The notes under the pieces are model-generated. The model searched no databases. It saw only the letters and a list, made by a program, of their open reading frames with translations, and was not told the DNA's origin. Positions 9,807 to 20,294 of a stretch of DNA of 64,000 nt are shown here, piece by piece; position 1 is the first letter of the stretch, and every line of letters begins with the position of its first letter. A program made the translations under genes and the position numbers. Source of the DNA: Marinicella marina. GTDB lineage: Bacteria; Pseudomonadota; Gammaproteobacteria; Xanthomonadales; Marinicellaceae. The stretch lies in contig NZ_JASJNC010000006.1 of the NCBI RefSeq assembly GCF_030065545.1, forward strand, positions 62,001-126,000, in the 5' to 3' direction.

Positions 9807-12800
9807 TTGAATCAGTCACTCGCTTTGCTACCAATCGCAGGGTAACAGTTGCCATGCTGGCAATTGGTTTTGTTCTTTTTGGTTTTATTGCCATGAGTAA
9901 AATGCCTGTTACTTTGCTGCCTAACCTAGAATATCCGACATTAACCATCAGAACTGAATACGACAACACAGGTCCTGAAGAAATGGAGTTATTAATCACC
10001 AAACCGCTTGAAGAAAGCGTCGGTGTGGTTAAAGGTTTAAACAAAATTTATTCTACATCAACAACTGGCCGTTCTGATGTGAAGCTACAGTTCAACTGGG
10101 ACGCTGACATGAAACAGGCTGCCTATGATGTGAGAGACCGCATGGATGCTGTGCAGTTGCCATTAGATGTCGATTCACCCATTCTGTTGCGATTTAACCC
10201 GTCTACAGATCCCATATTGCAGCTGTCATTGAGCTTAGACGGTTCAGGTACTCCAGAAGAGTTAAAGCGCCTCAGGACTTTTGCTGATAATGATTTAAAA
10301 AAGAAACTTGATCCTGTGGCAGGCGTGGCTGCGGTCAAAATCAGTGGTGGCTATGAGAAAGAAATTGAAATACTACCAGACCAATTCAAATTATCTCAAT
10401 TGGGATTGAGTATTTCAGATATATCAGCGCGATTACGCCAAGATAATATCAATCTATCAGGTGGCGCTATCAAACAAGGCAGTAAAATGTTTTTGGTCAG
10501 AACTGTTAACCAATTTGAAAATATTGCAGCCATCAAAGAGTTAATCATTTCTAATGCCAATGATCGCATCATAAAAATCAAAGATGTGGCAGAGGTGAAA
10601 TTGGGTCACAAGGACAGGAAGTCTATCAACCGACTGAATGGAAAAGAGGCCATTGAGATTGCTATTTACAAAGAGGGTGATGGCAACACCGTTGAGGTGG
10701 CCAATGCAGTTGAAGATAGACTCAAAGTAATCAGGGATGGTTTGCCTGAAGGTGCCAGCATTGAGGTGATTGATGATCAATCTGCTTTTATTGAGGATGC
10801 CATTGATAATGTTATCAGCGCAGCAATGATTGGTGGCATATTGGCGGTACTTATCATTTATTTGTTTTTGAAAGATGCCTTAGCCACTGCCATCATTGCT
10901 GTTTTAATTCCCATCTCAGTGATAACAGGATTTTTCTTCATGTACAGAGCGGGTGTGAGTTTCAATATCATGTCACTTGGCGGTATTGCACTGGCTGTTG
11001 GTCTGTTGGTTGATAATGGCATTGTGGTGTTGGAAAACATTGCCTCGAAATTGAAGTTAAAAAGTAATTCAATCGCTGCCATTCGCGAGGGCACTGCAGA
11101 GGTAGGTGGGGCGATTACGGCATCTACTTTGACCACCATCGCGGTATTTTTGCCTTTGGTTTTTGTTGAAGGGATTTCTGGTCAATTATTCAGAGACCAA
11201 GCATTGACAGTGACTTTTACTTTAATAGTTTCATTGGTTTTTGCTTTAATAATGATTCCCATGCTTTCAAGCTTGAAACACCGTAAAGGTGGTTATAGCG
11301 CTGACAGGGGTGAGGGTGATTATCAACCCAGAACCAAAATAGGCAGTAAAGTACAGGCTGGTAGAAAGCGTTTCTTCAACGTATTTCTTGATGTTTTTAT
11401 TTACCTCTTGGTGTTTCCTTTTGCGCTGATTGCAAAAGTATTGAAATTCATCTTGGCGGTTCCAGCAGCTGTAGTCAATTCATTGTTCAATGCCCTGGCA
11501 GCTATTTACCGCAAAGCGCTCCCTTGGGCACTGAATAACCGCCTGATTGTGATGTTGTTGGCGACAGCTTGTTTTGCTTCAGGTTTGTGGGTTTTGCCCA
11601 AACTAGGGGTAGAATTGATTCCAGACATGGATGCGAACACCGTAAAGATAAACTTCAAATTACCTGAAGGTGAAACCTTGGAGTCAACTGATGCTTTCTT
11701 CAAAAAAATCAGTAAAGAAGTAGAAGGCTTTGAATCAGTCACATTGGTTTATGGTTACAGTGGGGAAGGTAATTTATTGGATACTTCTGCTTTATCTGGT
11801 GGTGAGAACACCGGCCAAATTACCTTGAAGCTAAAGTCCACAGCGGATAAACAACGGGTTCAATCGCAGGTACTTGAAAGCATTAATGCCACACCAGGCT
11901 TGCAGAGCGAGCTGAAAGCAGGACAGTTCTTTGATTTGGCCAAACCTATTGAAGTCGAGTTCATCGGCAATGACTTGGAACTGTTAAAGGAGAACGCGCA
12001 AAAATTTGCCAAAGCACTGAAACAGAAATCTTATTTAATCAATATTGATGATGGAGTAGAGGTAGGCAATCCAGAAGTGCAGTTGTACTTCGACCATGAA
12101 AAAATTTCAGCTTTAGGAATGAATGTTTCTGTTGTGGCCAATACCGTGGTTGATAAGGTGTTGGGTAAAGTTGAAACAACAGTCAATTGGCAAGACCAGA
12201 AGATGGATTTAAGGGTCAGGGCCACTGAGACCCAAAGGGATTCGATAGAGGACATCAGAAACCTCATCATCAACCCCGAAAGTGACGCTTCGATTCGATT
12301 GAGTGATGTGGCAGAGGTGCGTGTGGCTGAAGGGCCAGGGTTTATTTTACGCAGGAACCAAGACAGAACGGTTGTGGTGTCTGCAGATGTCAGCGGCGCG
12401 GCATTGGGCGATGCGGTTCAACAGGTCCGAAAATTACTCAATGAATCAGACATTCATCCATTGGTGATGACCAAGGTAACAGGTCAAAACGAAGATTTAG
12501 AGTCATCCAATCAATCGATGATTTTTGCATTATCACTGGCGGTTTTCCTGGTTTATATGATTTTGGCATCACAATTTGAATCTTTCATACACCCTTTTGT
12601 GATCCTTTTTTCTGTGCCGTTGGCTTTCATTGGAGCCGTGTGGGCGCTGTACATCAGTGGCACCAGTATTTCAGTGGTGGTGTTTATCGGTCTGATCATG
12701 CTGGCAGGAATCGTGGTTAACAACGCCATTGTTTTGATTGATATCATTAAGCAATCGATTGATAAGGGCGTGTCAAAAACCCAAGCCATTATCGAGGCGG

Positions 12801-13030
12801 GTCAATCCAGAATCCGCCCCATCATCATGACCACAATGACTACGGTGTTGGGCTTGTTACCCATGGTGATAACCTTTGGTTCGTCAACCGCAGGTACCGA
12901 AATCAGGGCACCCATGGCCATTACGGTGATAGGTGGTTTATTGGTTTCAACTTTATTGACGTTGATTGTGATTCCAGTGATGTTTTCATTGTTGACCAGA
13001 GAGCAGCAAAACCTAAGTACAGAGGATTGA
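9803..13030 (+). CDS. RND-family efflux pump subunit, first copy
   Basis: A proton-driven inner-membrane transporter of the AcrB/MexB type (HAE-like family). The 1075 residues give the usual duplicated plan: TM1 near residues 12-30, a periplasmic porter domain, TM2-6 near 335-490, a loop, TM7 near 580, a second porter domain, and TM8-12 near 905-1060. TM4 reads GGIALAVGLLVDNGIVVLENI, so the first of the two relay aspartates of AcrB is present and the second is Asn. The loop between TM6 and TM7 is enlarged and includes an extra hydrophobic stretch (about residues 525-565). Overlaps of four bases with the adaptor gene and close spacing to the next pump show one operon. The substrate cannot be told. 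Confidence 0.94.
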   Translation: MIESVTRFATNRRVTVAMLAIGFVLFGFIAMSKMPVTLLPNLEYPTLTIRTEYDNTGPEEMELLITKPLEESVGVVKGLNKIYSTSTTGRSDVKLQFNWDADMKQAAYDVRDRMDAVQLPLDVDSPILLRFNPSTDPILQLSLSLDGSGTPEELKRLRTFADNDLKKKLDPVAGVAAVKISGGYEKEIEILPDQFKLSQLGLSISDISARLRQDNINLSGGAIKQGSKMFLVRTVNQFENIAAIKELIISNANDRIIKIKDVAEVKLGHKDRKSINRLNGKEAIEIAIYKEGDGNTVEVANAVEDRLKVIRDGLPEGASIEVIDDQSAFIEDAIDNVISAAMIGGILAVLIIYLFLKDALATAIIAVLIPISVITGFFFMYRAGVSFNIMSLGGIALAVGLLVDNGIVVLENIASKLKLKSNSIAAIREGTAEVGGAITASTLTTIAVFLPLVFVEGISGQLFRDQALTVTFTLIVSLVFALIMIPMLSSLKHRKGGYSADRGEGDYQPRTKIGSKVQAGRKRFFNVFLDVFIYLLVFPFALIAKVLKFILAVPAAVVNSLFNALAAIYRKALPWALNNRLIVMLLATACFASGLWVLPKLGVELIPDMDANTVKINFKLPEGETLESTDAFFKKISKEVEGFESVTLVYGYSGEGNLLDTSALSGGENTGQITLKLKSTADKQRVQSQVLESINATPGLQSELKAGQFFDLAKPIEVEFIGNDLELLKENAQKFAKALKQKSYLINIDDGVEVGNPEVQLYFDHEKISALGMNVSVVANTVVDKVLGKVETTVNWQDQKMDLRVRATETQRDSIEDIRNLIINPESDASIRLSDVAEVRVAEGPGFILRRNQDRTVVVSADVSGAALGDAVQQVRKLLNESDIHPLVMTKVTGQNEDLESSNQSMIFALSLAVFLVYMILASQFESFIHPFVILFSVPLAFIGAVWALYISGTSISVVVFIGLIMLAGIVVNNAIVLIDIIKQSIDKGVSKTQAIIEAGQSRIRPIIMTTMTTVLGLLPMVITFGSSTAGTEIRAPMAITVIGGLLVSTLLTLIVIPVMFSLLTREQQNLSTED

Positions 13031-13032
13031 AC

Positions 13033-16000
13033 ATGAAACAGGCACACGAAGTCAGTAGCGAAGCAACCGGCATAGCAAAATTAGCCAGTTTTTCATTGGC
13101 CAGACCAGTCACCATCAGCATGATGTTTTTGTCACTGGTAACCTTTGGCTTAATTTCCTCTCGATTACTGCCGCTGGAAAGTTGGCCAGAGATCAAACTG
13201 CCATTTTTGATTGTAGTGGTACCTTATGACGCAGGAACGCCACAAGAAGTTGAGAGAAACATCACCCGGCCAGTGGAGGAGGTCTTGGCTACGATTGGCG
13301 ATGTGGTGCAAATGAACTCAAACTCAACCACCAATTCCAGCACTGTTTTTATGCTGTTCAATTTAGATGTTGATATCGATGAGAAGATCATGCTGGTCAA
13401 CGAACAATTGGATTTGATTCGCGGTGATCTGCCCTCAGATGTTCGGCAAATTTTTGTGCGAAAGGAGGAGCCTGGTAACGAGTCGATGATGAACATCAGG
13501 TTAATTGGCGAGCGTAACTTAGAAGGCGCCTACGATGTCCTTAATCAATACTTGGTTAAACCCGTTCAGCGCATACCAGGTGTTGCCAGGGTTGAGCTGG
13601 AAGGTATTGAACCACTGGAAATCAGCATCAAGTTGGATAATCAACGGATGAAACGATATGGTGTGGGGTTCAATGAACTACAAAGCAAATTGAGCAACCT
13701 GAATTTCAGTATTCGATCCGGTAACATGATCACTGACAATGAAGTGATTCGAATCACCCCGAAATCTCAAGCCAATGACATCGATGCTTATAAAAACTTG
13801 GTTCTGAATGACCGCAACGTGCGACTCAAAGACATTGCTACCATCGAACTGGTAAATGGTGAAAGAGATTATGCCAGACACCTCAACAAAAAATATTCAG
13901 TTGGGCTTGAAATATTCAAAGAATCAACCGCCAATTTAGTCGAAGTGGGTGAAGAAGTCTTAAATACCATAGAAGCCATCAGCCAATCAAAACAAATGAG
14001 TGGCATTGAAATGGTTTTTCTGGATAACCAAGCCGAAGGTGTGACCAATTCTCTCAGAGATGTTATTACCGCTGGTATCACCGGCTCTATATTGTCTTTG
14101 TTTGTGTTGTACGTTTTTTTAAGGAACCTGCCCATGACATTGATTATTTCGATGTCAATTCCAATTTCAATCATCATCACTCTAGGCGTTCTTTATTTTA
14201 CTGGTATCAGCCTGAATAACCTTTCTCTGATGGGCCTGATGCTAGCCGTTGGGATGTTGGTAGACAATTCCGTGGTAATTACTGAGAGTGTTTACACCCA
14301 ACAAAAACTCGACCCAGAGAATCCGCGGGATGCCTTGATTAAAGGCGTAAAGTTGGTGATCAAACCGGTCATAGCAGGTACCTTGACAACCATTTGTGTG
14401 TTTTTACCAGTGATTGTGGGTGATGGTAATTTATTGGCTATATTTTTGACCCATGTGGCTGTGGCCATCATTGCTTCTTTGGTGATCTCATTGATGTTAT
14501 CAATTTCTGTGGTTCCCATGGCAATCAGTTTATTTGTGAAAAAACAACACAGTAAAACAGGTGGACTTGAGCTGCGGTTGTTGCAGCGATTGGGACGTAT
14601 TAAGAAGCGCTACAAGTTTGTGGGGTTGGTATTATTCTATGGATTGGCATATAAGTTGTCTCAACAATTGAACATGCCAGCAGAAAATTTCACGGTCTTT
14701 GCTTATGTTTCTTTGTTTTTCTTATTCAGTCTGTTTTTGGTGAAAAATTACCAACGCATGTTGACCTTTTTCATGCGTCATCGTTGGCTGACATTTGGCA
14801 GTGCTTTGAGTTTGATTTTGGTTTGTTTGGGGTTTTATTTTTCAATGAAACAAGACGACGGCACAGGTCAATCGGTGAGTCGAAGTTTTTGGATGCCTTA
14901 CCATGTCAACGGCAATTACACCTTAGATCGCATGAAAAAAGATGTGGATCGAGTCGAAGACTATTTGTATGCCAATAAGGAGCGCCTTGAAATAGACTCG
15001 GTATACACTTACTACAATGAAAATGGCAACGCCACTTCAATGATTACTTTGATTGATGAGGCTGATGCGACCAAAACAGTGGCGCAAGTGAAGCAAGAAA
15101 TTTTAGCTGATATGCCAGACATTACAGTCGGTAAACCTTCATTTCAGTGGCGCAGTAATTTGGGTTCTCAAGGCATCAAGCTGTATTTACAGGGTGAGTC
15201 GGCACAGTTCATGCGTGATGAATTATTGGATGAAGTGATGTTTATTTTACGTAATGTTGAGAATGTCACCAATGTGCAAGTTGAACAAAGGAACAACCGC
15301 GAAGAATTACAGGTCAACGTAAACCGAGAAAGGGCCTTGAATTTGGGCTTGAACCCAACTCAAGTCGCTCAGTCTGTGTCTATTGCCATGCGCGGTATGA
15401 ACCTGCGTGAATATGTCTCTGAGCAAGGTGAGATTCCAGTTAAAATGCGTTTTTATCAAAAAGGTGAATTTGAAATTGAACAATTGCGAAATTTACCGAT
15501 AAAAAATGCCGACGGTGTTTCTGTGCCATTGAATAATGTTGCGGAAATTGTAACTACAAGTTCGCCACAACGGCTGTTCAGGCTGGGCCGACAGAACTCG
15601 ATACAGATTGATTTAGATGTCGCAGATGACAGCAATGTCAAAGAAGTGCGAGAAAAAATCACACAAGCCCTGGCTCAAGTCAACATGCCCACCGGTTACT
15701 CATGGACGTTTAATTTAGAAGGCGGTGGCGCCAACATTTCCTTGGTGGATTTGGTGATGCCTTTTTTCATCGCCTTACTGATCATATTCATGGTCATGGC
15801 GGCCATGTTTGAGTCGTTGCTGTTTCCAATTTGTGTCTACACCACCATATTGTTCTCTATTCTTGGTATTTTCCTGTTTTTTGCCATCACAGGCACCACA
15901 TTCAATATCATGGCAGGTATTGGGGCGATGATTTTAGTTGGTGTGGTAGTGAACAATGGCATTGTCTTGATTGACCACATCAATAATTTAAGAAAAGAGG

Positions 16001-16308
16001 GCATGAGTCGTTTTGATGCTGTGGTACAAGGCGGTCTTGACCGCATCCGCCCGGTGTTGATGACCGTTTCAACCACAGTTGTTGGTCTACTGCCTTTGAG
16101 TGTCAGTGTCTCAGCTGTCGGTGGTGGTAACGGTCCAAGTTATTTCCCAATGGCACGCGCCATCATAGGTGGCTTGACATTCTCAACCATCATTTCATTG
16201 ATTCTACTGCCTTGTATTTACTGTTGGTTGGATGATCTGCGCTTATGGGGTCAAGAGCGTTTCAGACGCATCAAACAAAAAAGATTGGCCAGTTTACAAC
16301 AAACATAA
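13033..16308 (+). CDS. RND-family efflux pump subunit, second copy
   Basis: A second, clearly different RND transporter of 1091 residues. It shares the family plan (TM1, porter, TM2-6, TM7, porter, TM8-12). TM4 reads LMGLMLAVGMLVDNSVVITES, again with a single relay aspartate, and the C-terminal half has the matching LVGVVVNNGIVLIDHIN. ATG 13033 is preceded by AGAGGA at good spacing; an in-frame TTG at 13027 is less likely. The gene starts two bases after the stop of the first pump. Adaptor plus two pumps recalls MdtABC-type heteromeric systems, but whether these two mix in one trimer is inference. No outer-membrane channel gene is nearby. Confidence 0.94.
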   Translation: MKQAHEVSSEATGIAKLASFSLARPVTISMMFLSLVTFGLISSRLLPLESWPEIKLPFLIVVVPYDAGTPQEVERNITRPVEEVLATIGDVVQMNSNSTTNSSTVFMLFNLDVDIDEKIMLVNEQLDLIRGDLPSDVRQIFVRKEEPGNESMMNIRLIGERNLEGAYDVLNQYLVKPVQRIPGVARVELEGIEPLEISIKLDNQRMKRYGVGFNELQSKLSNLNFSIRSGNMITDNEVIRITPKSQANDIDAYKNLVLNDRNVRLKDIATIELVNGERDYARHLNKKYSVGLEIFKESTANLVEVGEEVLNTIEAISQSKQMSGIEMVFLDNQAEGVTNSLRDVITAGITGSILSLFVLYVFLRNLPMTLIISMSIPISIIITLGVLYFTGISLNNLSLMGLMLAVGMLVDNSVVITESVYTQQKLDPENPRDALIKGVKLVIKPVIAGTLTTICVFLPVIVGDGNLLAIFLTHVAVAIIASLVISLMLSISVVPMAISLFVKKQHSKTGGLELRLLQRLGRIKKRYKFVGLVLFYGLAYKLSQQLNMPAENFTVFAYVSLFFLFSLFLVKNYQRMLTFFMRHRWLTFGSALSLILVCLGFYFSMKQDDGTGQSVSRSFWMPYHVNGNYTLDRMKKDVDRVEDYLYANKERLEIDSVYTYYNENGNATSMITLIDEADATKTVAQVKQEILADMPDITVGKPSFQWRSNLGSQGIKLYLQGESAQFMRDELLDEVMFILRNVENVTNVQVEQRNNREELQVNVNRERALNLGLNPTQVAQSVSIAMRGMNLREYVSEQGEIPVKMRFYQKGEFEIEQLRNLPIKNADGVSVPLNNVAEIVTTSSPQRLFRLGRQNSIQIDLDVADDSNVKEVREKITQALAQVNMPTGYSWTFNLEGGGANISLVDLVMPFFIALLIIFMVMAAMFESLLFPICVYTTILFSILGIFLFFAITGTTFNIMAGIGAMILVGVVVNNGIVLIDHINNLRKEGMSRFDAVVQGGLDRIRPVLMTVSTTVVGLLPLSVSVSAVGGGNGPSYFPMARAIIGGLTFSTIISLILLPCIYCWLDDLRLWGQERFRRIKQKRLASLQQT

Positions 16309-16412
16309 TTTTTCGATTGAAAAAATCGATGGTAACAATTTGATTTTTCTAACGCAGAATTGACATGTAAAGCTTAAAATGTGTGTTTTATTTAATTATT
16401 CAGGAGATATAA
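16309..16412. other. Short intergenic region upstream of the peroxiredoxin gene
   Basis: A small inverted repeat TCGATT/AATCGA (16313-16329) lies right after the pump gene, without a T-tract on either strand. A TTGACA at 16353-16358 could be a -35 element, but a matching -10 is not clear. CAGGAG at 16401-16406 is the ribosome site of the next gene. Confidence 0.4.
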
Positions 16413-17018
16413 ATGGGCGTATTAGTAGGAAGAAAAGCACCAAACCTTAAAGGTGCAGCAGTATTAGGCAACGGTGAAATTGTTGAAGATTACAATTTCA
16501 AACGAGATACCGGCGACAAAATCAAAGTCGTGTTTTTCTACCCATTGGATTTTACCTTCGTTTGTCCTTCAGAATTAATCGCTTTTGACAAGCGTATGGC
16601 TGAGTTTGAGAAGCGTGGTGTGGAGGTGGTTGCTGTCTCTATCGATTCACAATTCACGCACAATGCATGGCGCAACACACCGATTAATCAAGGTGGTATT
16701 GGCCCAGTCAAATACACCATGTTTGCTGATGTGACTCACAAAGCATGCAAAAAGTATGATGTAGAGACCCCAGATGGTGCCGTGGCTTTCCGTGCTTCGT
16801 TTTTGATTGATAAGGATAACGTGGTACGTCATCAAGTGGTCAATGACCTGCCGTTAGGTAGAAACGTAGACGAAATGTTGCGTATGGTAGATGCTTTGAT
16901 TTTCCATGAAGAACATGGTGAAGTTTGCCCAGCTGGTTGGCAAGACGGTGACAAAGGCATGAATGCATCACCTGACGGTGTGGCAGAGTACCTGTCAACT
17001 GAATCAGATAAACTGTAA
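16413..17018 (+). CDS. Typical 2-Cys peroxiredoxin (AhpC/TSA family)
   Basis: Reduces hydrogen peroxide and organic hydroperoxides in the cytoplasm. The 201-residue product has the peroxidatic cysteine in FYPLDFTFVCPSE (Cys51), the resolving cysteine in EVCPAGW (Cys172), and the active-site Thr/Arg pattern of typical 2-Cys peroxiredoxins. Length matches the family. A strong ribosome site (CAGGAG) precedes the ATG. It is a single-gene unit closed by a good terminator. Whether the reductant is thioredoxin (trxB lies 3 kb away) or an AhpF cannot be seen, as no ahpF is present here. Confidence 0.95.
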   Translation: MGVLVGRKAPNLKGAAVLGNGEIVEDYNFKRDTGDKIKVVFFYPLDFTFVCPSELIAFDKRMAEFEKRGVEVVAVSIDSQFTHNAWRNTPINQGGIGPVKYTMFADVTHKACKKYDVETPDGAVAFRASFLIDKDNVVRHQVVNDLPLGRNVDEMLRMVDALIFHEEHGEVCPAGWQDGDKGMNASPDGVAEYLSTESDKL

Positions 17019-17071
17019 GAAATGACGCTTACCTACAAAAAGCTGTAGTCAATGACCCATTACAGTGAATC

Positions 17072-17110
17072 AAACGGCCTGCTGGTGAAAGCCAACAGGC
17101 CGTTTTTTTT
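17072..17110 (+). terminator. Rho-independent terminator after peroxiredoxin gene
   Basis: Inverted repeat AAACGGCCTG (17072-17081) and CAGGCCGTTT (17096-17105), with TGG/CCA extending the pairing inward, followed by a T-run. A strong classic terminator. Confidence 0.93.
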
Positions 17111-17125
17111 CAGACGGACCCTGGC

Positions 17126-17632
17126 TTGATAACCTGGCAAGATATCCAGCAATGTTATCAGCGCACCTTACGTGAACTGCAGGCGTTGGTGCCAACTGAT
17201 AAGTGGCAAACACAACCACAACTGATTCAATTGACCCAGCACAAAACCAAATATGGTATGGCAGACATCAAGGGTGTGGTATACATCAATCAGGCGTTTA
17301 TTGGCAGCGAGGCTGATGGGCTATTAGATGTGACCATCAGGCATGAATTGGCCCACCTGTGTGTTGGCATTGATCAAGGCCACAACGCCCATTTCAAATC
17401 ATGCGCTAGGTTGTTCAAAGCCAATTTTGGCCAACATTTGAAAACTCAAACCCAAGCGATTAATGAAGCCATTGGATTCAAATACAAGTTATTCGCCCGC
17501 TTAGAAAACCAACAAGAGATTTTATTCAAAACGGTTCATCGCAAACATGCGAAATACCTGAATTACAAACCTAAGTTTTTCAGTTACTTGACCATCAAAG
17601 GGCAAAAAGTTCTAAGTTTCAGATATGAATAA
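17126..17632 (+). CDS. SprT-like zinc-metalloprotease-fold protein
   Basis: The 168-residue product has the SprT-like active-site motif HELAH (His73, Glu74, His77) followed by GHNAHF with a candidate third zinc ligand (His86 or His89). Eukaryotic SPRTN relatives cut DNA-protein crosslinks; the role of bacterial SprT is poorly known. The E. coli protein ends in a cysteine zinc ribbon; this one has no cysteine after about residue 100 and ends in a basic, aromatic tail, so the ribbon is lost or replaced. The start TTG at 17126, with GACGGA upstream, is the only reasonable in-frame start before ATG codon 45; it is uncertain. Confidence 0.8.
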   Translation: MITWQDIQQCYQRTLRELQALVPTDKWQTQPQLIQLTQHKTKYGMADIKGVVYINQAFIGSEADGLLDVTIRHELAHLCVGIDQGHNAHFKSCARLFKANFGQHLKTQTQAINEAIGFKYKLFARLENQQEILFKTVHRKHAKYLNYKPKFFSYLTIKGQKVLSFRYE

Positions 17633-17678
17633 CTGAAAAAAATGTATGATAATGAAGTTCAATCACTCAGGATTTCAG

Positions 17679-18611
17679 ATGATAAAACTGTTGTTATTAA
17701 TCACTATCACCAACACTGTTATGTTCTTATCTGCTTGTCAAAGCAGAGTAAATGCTGTTAAGGCAACAGCAAATAGTGCACCCACACCAACTGCCATAGT
17801 TGCCGCAGCTTCAGCAGATGAGTGGCGTTTACTTGATGTGGAAAATACCCTCTACATGAAACTGTCTGCAGGTGGCACAGTGGTCATAGAACTGTTGCCA
17901 GCATTGGCGCCAGAGCATGTCAAAAATACCAAGGCATTGGTCAGACAAGGTGTTTTTGATGGCACTCATTTTTATCGGGTGATTGATGGCTTTGTGGCCC
18001 AAGGTGGGCCGCTGTATGAATCTACAGATGATTTGCCCCAATTAAAAGCCGGTGATTACAGTGTAGTGAGTGAATTAACTTCAGATTACGACATGGGTGA
18101 AGCATACCTCAGGTTCGACACGAATGATGGTTATGCTGATGAGACTGGTTTTTATCGATCATTCGCAGTGGGCCGTGATTTGAGCAGTAATGAAAGTTGG
18201 CTGTTGCACTGCTATGGCGCACTGGGGATGGGCAGGGGCAATAATTTAGATTCTGGAGGGACTGCTTTGTATGTGGTCAACGGGCCTGCACAACGCTACC
18301 TAGATCGCAATGTCACCGTCTTTGGGCGAGTCATTGATGGTATGGAGCACATTCAGCATTTAAAACGTGGACAGAACCTCAGTGGGTCTGTTGATTTAAC
18401 CGGATTAAATGGCATTGAAAGTCTTCAGGTGGCAGCTGACATACCTGTGAGTGAGCGCAAGATGATTGAGGTGATGCGGAGTGATTCAACGAGTTTTAAG
18501 CAATTGTTGGCGGCCAGGAAAAACCGCACAGGTGATTGGTTTGTCCATCAGGCTGACTACATGGATGCTTGTGGCGTACCTATTCCAACCCGTCTTCAAC
18601 CGTTAGAGTGA
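17679..18611 (+). CDS. Cyclophilin-type peptidyl-prolyl isomerase, probable lipoprotein
   Basis: Catalyses proline cis/trans isomerisation, probably in the periplasm. The 310-residue product begins with a lipoprotein signal ending in the lipobox LSAC. The cyclophilin core starts near residue 65 (GTVVIELLPALAPEHVKNTKALV), followed by DGTHFYRVIDGFVAQGG, and later TVFGRVIDGMEHIQ. I choose ATG 17679 because AGGA lies seven bases upstream and the signal peptide begins there; an upstream in-frame ATG at 17646 would add 11 residues before it. The protein is longer than simple periplasmic PpiA because of an expanded middle and a C-terminal extension. Its 3' end overlaps the convergent aat gene by 16 bases. 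Confidence 0.88.
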   Translation: MIKLLLLITITNTVMFLSACQSRVNAVKATANSAPTPTAIVAAASADEWRLLDVENTLYMKLSAGGTVVIELLPALAPEHVKNTKALVRQGVFDGTHFYRVIDGFVAQGGPLYESTDDLPQLKAGDYSVVSELTSDYDMGEAYLRFDTNDGYADETGFYRSFAVGRDLSSNESWLLHCYGALGMGRGNNLDSGGTALYVVNGPAQRYLDRNVTVFGRVIDGMEHIQHLKRGQNLSGSVDLTGLNGIESLQVAADIPVSERKMIEVMRSDSTSFKQLLAARKNRTGDWFVHQADYMDACGVPIPTRLQPLE

Positions 18612-19249
18612 GGCAGAAACATTTGGAATTGTTCGCTGTTAATTAATTCAGCACCCATGCTGGCTAAATGTGGGTTGTGAATTTGGCAGTCTAACAATTC
18701 TATACCATTATTTAGCATGTGCTGACACAGGCCGTACATGGCATATTTTGAGCCGTTGCTTGCCAGGGAGAACATCGACTCTCCACAATAAACGCGGTCT
18801 AATGTGACGCCATACATGCCACCAACCAATTGTTGATTGATTTCCACTTCAATACAAAAAGCATGACCTGCGGCAAACAAAGCCTCATATGCTGTGACCA
18901 TCTCTGGATGAATCCAGGTGCCATTATCACTGCGTGGTACCTCTGCGCACAGTTGAATGACGGCTGAAAAATTGCGGTTCATATAAAATTTCGGCTGGGT
19001 GCGCTTGATGGCTTTTTTGAGGCTTTTACTGACATGTAATTTATCTGGATACAATACCATTCGTTGCCATGGGCTCCACCAGAGGATAGGCTCCCCTTGT
19101 GCATACCAGGGAAAAATGCCTTTGCGATAGGCAGTCACCAACCTGTCAGTAGATAAATCACCACCATAACACAATAGGCCATCGGGCTCTTTGCAAGCAT
19201 TATTCGTGGCTGGAAATTCAGCACCACCGTCGATGCATGGGAGTATCAT
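18596..19249 (-). CDS. aat: Leucyl/phenylalanyl-tRNA-protein transferase
   Basis: Aat attaches Leu or Phe from aminoacyl-tRNA to proteins with N-terminal Arg or Lys and so feeds them to the ClpS/ClpAP N-end rule pathway. The 217-residue product has the family blocks GLLCYGGDLS, AYRKGIFPWYAQGEPILWWSPWQR, the Arg/Lys-rich LHVSKSLKKAIKR, FCIEVEINQQLVGGMYGV and CQIHNPHLASMGA. Length is slightly short of the usual 230. It lies downstream of trxB on the same strand, separated by a perfect hairpin, and overlaps the convergent cyclophilin gene by 16 bases at the 3' ends. Confidence 0.95.
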   Translation of the reverse strand: MILPCIDGGAEFPATNNACKEPDGLLCYGGDLSTDRLVTAYRKGIFPWYAQGEPILWWSPWQRMVLYPDKLHVSKSLKKAIKRTQPKFYMNRNFSAVIQLCAEVPRSDNGTWIHPEMVTAYEALFAAGHAFCIEVEINQQLVGGMYGVTLDRVYCGESMFSLASNGSKYAMYGLCQHMLNNGIELLDCQIHNPHLASMGAELINSEQFQMFLPHSNG

Positions 19250-19266
19250 TGGCGATTGTGAATGAT

Positions 19267-19296
19267 GAGTGTGCTGATGATTAAATCAGCACACTC
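19267..19296 (-). terminator. Perfect hairpin between trxB and aat
   Basis: A perfect 12-base inverted repeat GAGTGTGCTGAT / ATCAGCACACTC with a six-base loop lies between the trxB stop and the aat start. There is no T-run on the minus-strand side, so it may be a weak terminator, an attenuator or an mRNA-stabilising hairpin. Confidence 0.55.
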
Positions 19297-19306
19297 GGTA
19301 CGCGTG

Positions 19307-20263
<957 letters not shown>

Positions 20264-20294
20264 CTAATAATTCCATCAATACAACAAAACAAGC

